From NCBI RefSeq assembly GCF_030272615.1, contig NC_081407.1, forward strand, positions 150,475,744-150,539,743: a DNA stretch of 64,000 bases, in the 5' to 3' direction. The DNA comes from Cryptomeria japonica. Lineage: Eukaryota > Streptophyta > Pinopsida > Cupressales > Cupressaceae. The notes beneath the pieces are model-generated. The model made no database searches. It saw only the letters and a program-made list of their open reading frames with translations, and was not told the DNA's origin. Of the stretch, positions 24,301-36,300 are shown one piece after another. How positions within the stretch are numbered: the first letter of the stretch is position 1; each line of letters starts with the position of its first letter. A program made the position numbers and the translations under genes.

Positions 24301-27300
24301 TTTGGTCTAACAAATGCTCCAGCAACATTTCAGTCCTGTATGAATCACATTTTTAACAAACAGTTAAGGAAATTTTTGCTGGTATTCTTCGATCATATAT
24401 TGATTTATAGTAAAACTTGGGAAGATCATTTGAAACATATTGACATAATTCTTGGTATTATGGAATCACAATCACTGTATGCAAAGGCGTCTAAATGTGA
24501 ATTCGGAATGACTGAAATATTGTATTTAGGACATATGATCAGTGCAACAGGGGTATAGGTTCATCAAGAAAAGATAAAAGCCATTTTGGATTGGCCACCA
24601 CCTCGGAACCTTATGGAGCTAAGGGGATTCTTTGGTCTATGCAGTTATTATAGGAGGTTTGTCAAAGGTTTTTCACAGCTTGGGGCACCCTTGACAGATC
24701 TTACCAAAAAGGGGGCATTCAGATGGACTGAGGAAGCTCAACAAGTATTTGAGAAGCTTAAAGAGGTAATGAGTTCTTGTTCATTACTTGCTCTTCCAGA
24801 TTTTAATCAGCCTTTTGTGTTGGAATGTGATGCTTCTGGTGATGGAATAGGGGCAGTTTTAATGCAAAACAAACATCCTATAGTTTATGAAAGCAGGAAA
24901 CTCAATAAACTTGAGAAATTATATTCCATCTATGATAAAGAAATGTTGGCAATCATGCATGCATTGACAAAATTTAGACAGTATTTGGTTGGTAGCAGAT
25001 TTGTGGTAAAAACTGGCCATAATAGTTTGAGATATTTCTTGGGTCAAAAAGATTTAAATGACAGGCAACAAAAGTGGATCAGTAAAATTCAAGCTTATGA
25101 CTTTGAGATTGAATATGTAAAGGGTAAAAATAATGTGGTTGCCGATGCTTTATCTAGAAGGCCTGAAATCAATGCTTTATCTGTTGTAACAGCTGATTGG
25201 AAATCTTTATTGTTGGTCGAGTATTCCAAGGATTCTTTTGCATGTGATTTGTTGGATGGTAATATACAGGATGATAAATATAAAATTGTTAATGATGTTA
25301 TTTATTACAAGGACAGGATTTATTTAACTCCAGGATCAAAGTTAAAAGAAAAAATCCTTCAATCTATGCATGACATTCCTCTAGCAGGGCATCCAAGATA
25401 CTTCAAAATGTATCGTCAGGTAAGAGAGAGGTTCACTTGGAAAGGCTTAAAAAACGATGTTCTACGCTATGTCAAGGAATGCACCACCTGCCAGCAAAAT
25501 AAAGCGGAACAAACGTATCCCGCCTGGTTATTACAGCCACTACCTATACCAGATCAGAAATGGGAAAGTATATCCATGGATTTCATCACAGGTTTACTGA
25601 AATCCCAAGGTAAAGATTGTATATTTGTTGTGGTTGATAGACTAACTAAATTTGCACACTTCTTTCCTATCACTACAGAATTTACAGCAGTTCAGGTTGC
25701 AGAGTTATTCTTCAGAGAGGTTTTCCGATTACATGGTCAACCAAAAACTATAATCAGTGATAGGGATAGTAGATTTTTGAACATATTTTGGGGGGAGCTT
25801 TTCAGGTTGACAGGTTTAGAGTTGAATCATAGCACCAGCTATCATCCGCAAACCGATGGACAGACAGAAATAGTGAACAAATGGATCGAAGGTTACCTTC
25901 GTAACTATGTAGTTGGTCATCAGAAGGCTTGGGTTCGGTGGTTATATCTGGGTGAATATTGCTATAACACTACCTTCCATATGTCCATTGGTATGTCTCC
26001 TTTCAAAGCCTTATATAGCTATGATGTTATCTCTTTTCTGGACCTTGTTTTTAAGCAAAGTAATGTACCAAAATCTCGTGATTGGCTCCAAGAAAACCAA
26101 GACATTTTATTGGCACTTAAGGAGAATTTGCAATGTGCTCAGAATCAACAGAAATTCTATGCAGATAAAAAACGCGTTGAATGCCATTTCGACGTAGGTG
26201 ATTTGGTATTTCTCAGGTTACAACTCTACTAGCGATCTTCCCTCAAACGTAGTGGGTCTGAAAAGTTGAAACCTCGATTTTATGGTCCTTATCAGGTAGT
26301 CCGGAAAGTTGGTGCAGTAGCTTATGAACTGGCTTTACCAGTAGATAGCAAGATACACAACATATTTCATGTATCTTGTCTCAAGAAAGCATTGGGGCAG
26401 CAAGTGTCCGTCTCCGAAGATTTACCTCCGTTAAACGATGAAGGAAAGCTTGAAATGATCCCAGAGGTCATCCTAGACACACGAGACAGGCACCTACGGA
26501 ACAGATCTATCAGGGAATATCTCATCAAATGGAAAAATTTGCCTCAGGATGATGCCACTTGGGAGAATGGAAAAGTTCTGGAGTTGCTTGAGGGCAAGCA
26601 ACACGAGGCAGGGGAGACTATGATGTCCCGTCAAATTAATACTAATTAGTATTAACTATGAAATAAATTAACTTTTCTTATTTTATATTAGTTCTCATAT
26701 CGACTAATATATTATAATAATAGTTAAATGTTTATTTTCCAATAAAGCTTAATTAAAAGCTAAATATTAATTACCTTGTGTTATGCGGGAAGTTGGTTTT
26801 CTACGGGCTTTTCCTACGGGAATCCTACCCCTATTATTTAAATAAGGTCTGGCACGCAAGGAGGGATATGGATTTTGGTACACAGGAAATATCGAAAGCT
26901 AAGTCTGATAATCCGAGGGATATCTGACGGGAAATTGATTTCCTTTCGCCAGTTTAATTGGCCTATTGGAATCAAGACACAGGTGATTCACGGGGAAGGC
27001 ATACAGTGGTAATTCTTCGTAGAGACTATTAGAGAGTCAACAGAGCGCTTTCCTACCTATCGCAATAGTAGAACTAATGCAATATGAAGTTCACGAGAGG
27101 AAGAGGAACGCGGTTGGTGTAAGTTCGTTCGTAGCTACAAACGCTCAGAGGAGCAGCGAGAGTACTTGGCATGTGGGATGATTCCGGTTGCGGGTGACAG
27201 ACTCAGTGGTGCATCGAGAGTGGTGTCTGCTCAAACACCATTATAAATAAGTAGTGGGCCTTTGGCTGTCCTATAGAATGTGCCAGGAAATATGCTAGAA

Positions 27301-30300
27301 TAAGGGCTTTGTTCTGACCGGTTTTTCCAGTGCAGAAACTTATCCTTCAATGGGCGGAGGTAGGGGCCGATTTTGATTTCTATTGATCCTGATCAATTTG
27401 GTAGGACTTGCCGAAGGACCATAGTTTGGTGAACCGGAAATATTGTGCCGGAAGCCTTTGCTTGGTGTGACGGACGTATCCTGCTAGTGGTGAGACAGAA
27501 GCATCATGCGGAAAGAATCACGGGCTATCGGAAGTATCATTGTTTCGAGGTACCTTGCAAGCACAAAGGTTAAACAAAGACATACAATCTATGTTCGGTA
27601 GTCACGAAGGGAGAACCAAGACGTGCTACACGCAGGAGGATTGCAAGTAATAATCAGAAGGAGATATATATACGGTGAGATCGGGAACATCACCAATCAC
27701 CCTCAAGAAAACATCTGCAGTGACACGAGGATTCACCAGGTGCATTATTGCATAATCTCTCTAAAAATAATGAATGTTGTTTGTTGATGTATGAATATAA
27801 AGCCAATGGAATGGAAACTCAGATTTCGTTTATGAAAATCACTGTTTGAATATCGCTGTTGAACTTATTCATAAATTTGCCAATAACTTACTGGCCATAT
27901 TAAATTTTTGATGAAGTGGACATAAACCCTATAGATAATTAAGGGAATTTTACAGGGTAGAGGCCAGAGCATTTCCGAACAACATGACCATCAATATAAC
28001 AAGGTTTATCTATGAGCAAATTATCACCTAGTACAACATGCCCATCCAGATCACAAGTGACCAGGGAGTACAATTTGTAAGTCATGTTATTCGACTAATG
28101 ATGATGGAGTTTTGAATCTTCCACAACTTATCAAATCTGTACTAAGTTATTTACAAATCTTGGGCATCAAAGAAGCGGATTGGGAAGAGAAGTTATCAAC
28201 CATACTATGTATTGACGTGTTTTTTATGACTACATCTAACACATAATAAAGTTGCCTAAACGGTCACTTCACTCTCACTTGAACAAAGTTAAACCGTATG
28301 CTAAGATTGCAATAAGATCAAATGGCTAACTCCAAGGTTCCTTCGTGCAACGGACGTGACTCGGTTGGCTGATGTGTTTTGCTGGTAATCCAAGGGGCCT
28401 TACGTTTGGATCATTCTTTCACTTCTTTGCTGTGGCGTGGAACTTCATCATCGGATATGGCAATTCTGCGATGCTTCTGCTTTGAACGGATTCGAGTGGA
28501 ATGAGCTGGAATTTAAAGGGGAAAGGGTTAGAAAGATCTAAATCTACTCCTAAGGGCAGTGATATCAACAGATAATGCCTGATGAACGAATTCCAAATAA
28601 ACCAAGCTCTGCTTTGCCAAGTTTAACTACAACTCTGCAAGAACCGGTGCAATCTTCAAAGGATGTTGAAGGATTTTCCAACTGAGAAAGTGCACTTGAA
28701 TCCCCAACACAGCGCAATCCAAGTGACTATCACAATCAAACTTAGCACAAATTTGGGGGTTCAGGCTAACTTTACACTGCAACTTACAATCAACAAGATG
28801 CAAAAAGTATGAACCATGGAAATTCATGAAACACCGTTACATTCCCTATTGAAATCAAAGCACTTTGTCTAACAACTAAAAAAATAAAATTCTACTGTAA
28901 GTGAGGAAGGTGAAACCATGCAAGTTTTGAAAAATAACTTAAGTGGACACCATCAAAGAACAATGTTTCACTGTTATTATCTCAAAAACCTATTGCAACA
29001 ATTTCATACAAATCTCCCTCCTTTACACATGAGGGGGTCACCCCCTCATATAGGCTTCAAGCCTTGAAGACATGCAAACCCTAATTAGGGTTTTCCCTAA
29101 AAGATTTTCCACTCAAGATGCAACAAGTTGGGAACCAACAATTTATGCCCATGAAACCCGTATACAATTAATTCAAATTTGCCCAAAATGGCATCCATCT
29201 GTGCATTAAATGCACCACTTGCATCAAGTTTGCCCAAGATACAATGAATATTCCCCATGCAAAAATAAATGCCCATCATTCCTCCATGCAACAGTGACAT
29301 GGGGAAGGAATCTGTCATAAAATCATAAATATGGCGGCTGCATGCAAAAGATTCTTCATGCATTGACCGGGCCGCCGCTTAATTGGAATATTCCAGCAAT
29401 AAGTGTGCCGCCACTACTCGTCAACCTTCCATTTTTTAATTTTGGAGGGAAATTTGGAGGATTCTCTCAAGATTCACCTTATCCATCCACTTGGCTTGAC
29501 TTTCCTTGCTCTGGATGAGATTTTCTACATTTTTCACCATCTATTTTTTAGGAAATTTCCTAAAATTTAGGACCTGGGTCCAAGAGAGAGAGATTTCTCT
29601 CACAAGTCCAAATCTGTAAAAATTTTCAAATTCTGATAAGATTTGGTGCCTAAAAATGGATTTTTTAGAATTTTTCCCAGGGGGATTTTTTGCTTTTCTA
29701 TCCATTCCTGAGCCTCAATTTGCCCTTTGCCTTAGAAGAAGACTTTCAATCCTTGATATGGGCGTGGATTTCACTTGGTGAAGGAATTTCATTATTTTCA
29801 TGCCCTTCCTTGATACCTTGATTTTGGCACCTGCCTTTGGACTTGGGCAATGATTCTGTACTGGTAAGAAATTTTGTGATTTTGAAGCTTTCCATGACCA
29901 TCAAGTTTTGGCGCCCTAGTGGTGTCTTGGGCGCCATTGTCCATCTGGAGAGGGAATTTGCAAATTTTCTAGTTTTCCATGGAGACTCCATTTTGGCGCC
30001 CTTCTCAAGACATGGGCGCTATTTTCCACTGGTGGAGGAATTTTGCTTGCTTTACATTTTCCAAGGCACTTTTGTTTGAGCGCCCTCTACTCACCCTTGG
30101 GTGGATTTTTGCATGTGTTGGGGAATTTTACTATCCTTTCATTTTACTTCATCTCCTTTGTTTGGCGCCTTACTCCATCACTGGGCGCTAAAGACACCTA
30201 GGCAAGGAATTCATGACTTCCACCATTTTCCATGACAATCTAACTTCGACACCTTGGCTAAGACGGGCGGAATTTTCCTTTGGTCACGGATTTTCACTTT

Positions 30301-33300
30301 TTTCAACTTTTCCAAGAGCACTTGAATTTGGCGCCCAACTGCACACCTAGGCGCTAAAACCACATGATGAAGGATTTTTTCATTTTAACATTTTTCCAAG
30401 GGAACCTCCATTTGGCACCCTACCTGGGAACTGTGCGCCATTTTCAGTTGGTGATGGATTTTTATCATTTTTTCACTTCTCCAAGGCATGGTGGATTTGG
30501 TGCCTTTTTCCAGATTTGGGTGTGAATTTCACCTTGGCATGGAATTTCACTTTTCAACTCTCCAGACACAGCCAACTTTGATCTTCTCCAGATTGAAATG
30601 CCATTTTGGGGGGTTTTGAAGTGGATTTTCTAGACTTAGAACATTTTCAAGCTTTCCATTCCTGGAGTGACTCCCATGCTTAGCCATTTTTTGACCCATG
30701 TAGCCTGCTTTTTGACTTTTTCAGATTTAGAAATGATCGTGAAAGCTCAGTCTTCAGTGCCTGCCTGTGAGGATCCCGCCACAAATTGACTTTCGAAAAA
30801 TAGAAAGTGCTTCAAATGTCAAAGTTAGAGCCCAAAATAGGACAAGACAAATTACTATAAATAGAAACTTACTAAAAATAGTAAGTTTGATTTTTGGCAG
30901 AATGAAGACATTCCGGGAGGCAGTGAAATCCCTAGAAAATAGGAACTTTCTAAAAATAGAAAGTTGCTCAGAATTCGCTCAAATTTTACTAGGAGGTTCC
31001 CTGAAGGGTCCTAACTCTAGTTCTACGTTCAGTTTGTTCAAAACTCTAAAAGAAATCCCTAAAACCTAGGACTGAAAGGTAAAACCCTAAAACAGTCAAA
31101 ACAAGCCCTAGACTCGGCCAAAATTTGCTCAAACAAGTTGCAAACATGATCAAATTGACCCCCAAACTTTTGCAAAATGAGAGGACTGACAAGATTGCCG
31201 TGAAAAGACCCAAAAACCAAGACCAAAAGATCGAGAGGACCTAAAAAGTAGGGGGTCCCCATTTGCAATGGAGCGATGTGTGAAAACGTCACAACACTAT
31301 GGAACTGCCATATGACATACAAGGTAACCACGAGACACTGTTCCAACAAATGTATGACCAGGAAGTAGGGTCTCCACGAAATATATGGTTCCAAGTTTAA
31401 GGATTGTTGTTGAGAATTGACTTGGTGATACCAAGAGTTTAAGGGAGCCACTGTACACATTGAATAAATGAGATGAATGAAGGGTACTCACACAGTGGGC
31501 CACTGAAACCATATAGAAGTGAAGGAAGTATTGGCACGAAAGCACCTAAGGAGAATGAACTTCTGGTTGGGACAGTTAGTTTTGAAGTATAATGATCATA
31601 ATGAAATCAAGCCAGGTAAGTTCAAGGTGAGATGATTTGGTCCCTTTGAAATCTAAGAAGTGGGAGATAATAGGGCGATCAAACTGGAAAACTTGGATGT
31701 TACTATGTTGAAAGGTAGTATCAATGGATCAAAGTTAAAGATACATAGGGAAAGGAACGAGATAGTAATCGACATGGTGGACTAGACATCCTGCGCAAAG
31801 GAGGCTGACACCGAATTAGGAACAATAGTTGGGTAATACCCAATCAAGGAGGACAAGCAAATTGAAAGAGTTGTGCCAACTCCAAAATCATCTCTAGTAA
31901 ATTGTATGTGTGGACCACCACCCATCGAAATAAGATTTGTTGAAGGTGCCAAAATTATAAATGACCCAAGTACTTGGCTAGAAGACTCAAATATATAAGC
32001 CACAAAATGGACATAGAAATCAATGTAGATACAAAGCCATGGAGAGCAAGAAAGAGGTGGAATGGCCTGAGTCTACCAAAGAAGAAGGAGAAGGACCAAA
32101 CATCAGACCGATACTAATGCTATCCTACTAGAATGTGGCGAGTGGTGAACAAACCCACTGGGACTCTAGTTGTGAAGTGGGAGACTGTCATATGGAACTA
32201 GCAACGAGGACCAAGATTACTGAACGATCGCATTTTGAAAAAGTTATGGTGGTAGACAAGATTTTTTATCTAGAATCTTTTACTTGTTGAGAGCAAGAAT
32301 GTTTTAAATGGTCGTACAAAACATGTTTGTGGAGACATGACACAATAATTACGAAAAAAATAGACAAGGGGAAAAGAGAAAAATTATAGGAGGGTTATTG
32401 AATGAAAATAAAAAGAAAAAATGATGATAGTGGAAAAAATTCAAAAATTCAAAATTGAGGAGGCTAGTGGAAAAAAATTAAAAAAGGAGTTAGTAACGTT
32501 ACGACCAAGGAAAAATCAATCAAAAAGGAGAAAATGATAGCAAGTGGAGAAAAAAGAAAAATATTATTAAAATATTGGAGTTCAAAATTATTAAAGTGCC
32601 TAGAAGAAAAATTACAAAGGCCCCGTAATTAAAGATATTATAAATTATATAGGGAAAACAAAAAGATGCATGGGGATAGAAGATTTAGAGGCTGAAAAAA
32701 TAAAAACAAGAGCTTTCAAAATATTAATAGCCAAAATTAAAATATTGATTTTTAAAATTACATGGCCAAAACAATTATAAATTCAGACAAATTACAAAGG
32801 GGATTATAAAAGGATGGAAAAGGAATCTTATTATTTATGTTGCATAGTACTGCACCCCTTCAAAGAAAAGCGCATAAGTTTCCTTCAACCATATGGACGT
32901 CCAAGCACTTTAGTCAGGAATGATGATCATATTATATTTATACAAAATCCCCCTTGGTTGTCTAACCATCATTAGCGAGAGTAACTCCTTGCAAAGTACA
33001 ATCCTCTACAAGAAATGTACAGTATTCTTATTGTAGCATCATATGGCAATCTCCTTCACTCAACATCACACGACCTTCCATAATTCTCATATGACATTTT
33101 AAGTCATCTCGTATGACCTCTTGGTATAAGCAACATATGACTATCACCATACAATAGAGCATGAAAAAGTATGTAAAGCAGCATACAAATTTTGCAGTTA
33201 ATGTGATGTTCCCAATTTTTCAGGCTCTCTAGCTAGCTTTAGTAGCGGACACTCTGGGTTCATGTCAACTTGTTCAGATGAGTAATCTGATGTTTCCGAT

Positions 33301-36300
33301 GAGCTCAGTTGGTTTAGTGGAGTTATACGCCATTTTCCGAAGTGATTTTTGGTCTCCAAGAATCTTGGAGAAGCTGTCTATTTTTAGTAAGTCACCCGAT
33401 CAGCCTTGTTTGCTATTATTCGTTATCGGGATCACTCCGGTGCGATCAGAACTTGATTCTGATATGTTCTGACAAGTATTCGCAAATTTGGTGCATTAAT
33501 GAGTTATTTTAATTATTTTACTAAGGTTGCTTAAATTTAATTAAAATATCTAATTCCAACCTTAGTGTTATAGCTCGTTGGAACTGGGGCGAAAAGTTTT
33601 AAATCTTGGGCACATAAAACTGTGGCCTTAAGTGTCAAAATATTATTATAATATTGAAAGGGTCATTTTCAAAGGAAAAGGGGAGTTTAAATTAATAAAG
33701 TGACTATTACATTAAATTACATTTATTTATAAAGTCACTTTATTTTTAAAAGGTACATTTTATTCACTTAAGTGAGAAATGATATTTTAAAAGGGAAGTT
33801 ATTTATCCCACATTCACAAGGCGGATGAGCAACTTCTAAGATGAAGTTATAAAATGAAGTTGAGAGCTCTCTTACCGGCATGCTTGGATGTGATTAATGT
33901 TATGCTGTGGGTTTCTTGGAAATCTGCTTATTGGGCCTAGAGGACGAAATCCCTCTATGCTAGCATTCTCTTCGTTGTTGAGAGACACAGTCAGGAGGAT
34001 TTGAATCAAGTTTCAAGCAATTTATCTTGCTGCTACAGTGTCGTGCTACAGTGTCGAGCTACAGTATTTGCTATATTGTTGGTATTCAACTATCATCAAG
34101 GGCTCATTGTGGGTCGAAGAGTTCAAGACATATTTCAGATGGTGTGTGAAGTGCTTATAAAGATTTAGGAGTTGTTTTGCCAGTCACATTGCTTGCTGGG
34201 CACACTGTGAGACTGCTGGGCATACGTGGGGCAGTTTATGAATATTTTCCTGCACCCTGTGACTCTCCCATGCTGGGAAAACTGAGTACAGACTGCTGCT
34301 TTACCAGGAGCTGCGTGGAAGTGACTGCTGGAACTGTGCGTGGGTTTGGAGAGGAATTATATCAGCAACCTAGAGGATGTCAATTGCTGGTAATAATGCT
34401 GCAAACATTCCAGTTAGTGGTTTACATCTGCACTTCTTAGGGGGTCTGAGACACCAAAACTGAGCGTGGTGGTCGCTGACATGGATAGAGTGCTGGAGTT
34501 GTTCTTTGACTGACACCAAAATACACTAGGACTGCAATATAACTGTGTATCACAAACTTTCAGGTCTGCAATGTTGTTCTGTCAATATTGTCTGAGAATC
34601 TAGTGAAAGTACTGCTGTTATAGTTTCCAAAACTGTTGATTTAGAACTGTGAATGAATGTTAATGCAAGTTGAGCCCAATATTATTGTTGTAGTTCTTAG
34701 CAAGTTGCAATTGAAATATTCATGTATTGAAATCAAATCTATACACATTGCCATTACTACATACTTCAAAACAACATAGAAGGAAATAGTAATCAGCTTG
34801 CAAGCAAACTGTTTGACAAAATTACACTGAGTGAAAAAGCACAAAAAGCAGTCTAGAACAGGGGGTATTATTACAGTTAATTTTACTCGGCATATGATCT
34901 CAACCCATACAGCCTCAACATATTGCCTGGCAATTCCCTGGTACTCTCATACAGCTTCCATAGAGTTATATATGTGTACGACTTTCACAGATCTATTCCA
35001 ATGTATGACCTCCATTTAGCTTCTACTCTTAGCTAAACAACATCAAGCCAAACAAACTCGATGTGTAGATTCTTTTTTTGGGTATATGGACTCCTTGTCA
35101 AAGCGTACAAACTCTTTGTTTGGGTGTACCACTTGCTACCTACAAGATGTGGACTTGGCAACACCTTAGAGTTTGGCCATTGTTTCTAAATGGTTGGCGA
35201 ACTACACAATCTTGGCATCATTCCAAAATAAGGCAATTGGTTTTAGAGAGTTATCCTAATTGTTTTGGAAGAGAGAGTTAAAAATTTCAAGCATTCTTTG
35301 AAGTTTCTTATTCATTGTCGAGAGTAGCATCCATGAAATGTTTTATGTCAAGCAACAAAAAAGTGAAGAGACCAATGCCATTTAGACCCTGCATATTGCA
35401 TCAGGGAAGGCAATGAGAGATGACAACATTACTACCAACACAATCACCTGGAAGAGATTAAGTAGCAATGAGTGTTGTACCTGGTGGTAGGAAACAAAGG
35501 ACAATCATATGCTGAAGGTGCCACTCTACCATGCACAGGTAGAAAAAGCCACCCAGTATCCATTCTTTAATGCTCAAAATTTTGGTCCATATTTGAGAGC
35601 TATGATAGTACAGTATAACCAATATTCTCACAAATTGGTAATCCAATTTAGGGGCTACGAAGTGAATATATCATTCATGGCCTATAGAGTTCATGAGGGT
35701 GTTTGGGTTACCCTTGAGGGGAGCTTCAGCCACTAAGCCCAATGGGAAGATGACATGGCAACATAAGGAGGCCCTCCTGAAGCAAGTGTGTCATGCAAAC
35801 CTGACTAAGGAGGAACATAACAACATCTATAGTATTGGTAATAGGGGGTTGAAGAAGAATTTCATTCCCACTACTAAATGGAGCTATATACTTGATTTGT
35901 TTAAGTGCTAGCTCAAGGGAGCCAACAAGGCATTTGACATTGCCTTTTGGATGATAGAACTGATGGTGGGACTGAGCATTGGAAAGGATTAGGGAGTTCT
36001 TGTACTTGAAGAACCATGCATTTTATATGAACCAGCACACTATCAGTCCTTTGCTCAATTTTGTTCACACTCAATTGCCCCCAAACAAGTGGGTAGACTT
36101 CAGCCGGTCAACCAACTTGATGCTTCTTGGCCAATCACATTCTATTGGGCGAACTTGGGAGTGCAATTGGTTGGTGAAGAGGCAACACAGCCTGCTAAGA
36201 AGAAGAGGAAGCAGAGAGAATATTCAAGGAGCGAAGACGATCATGAGGAGATCGAATTATCTTCTTCGAGTGAGAGTACAAAGGAGGGGTCACTCACAAC

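Larger units (their letters stand above)
20669..27954 (+). mobile_element. Chromodomain-type Ty3/gypsy element (chromovirus), near full length
   Basis: This 7,286 bp element has long LTRs (1,153 and 1,336 bp, roughly 97% identical by eye outside one indel), a TGGTATCAGAGC primer site, gag, protease, RT, RNase H, integrase and a C-terminal chromodomain, with perfect GGGTA target duplications. It inserted into the integrase core of an older gypsy provirus. The chromodomain and domain order identify a chromovirus. Two frameshifts, two in-frame stops and a mutated RT catalytic Asp show that it is inactive. Confidence 0.95.

Noticed and set aside
34177-34440. ORF of 87 codons in the solo LTR
   Set aside because: It lies wholly inside a non-coding LTR and shows no conserved domain.
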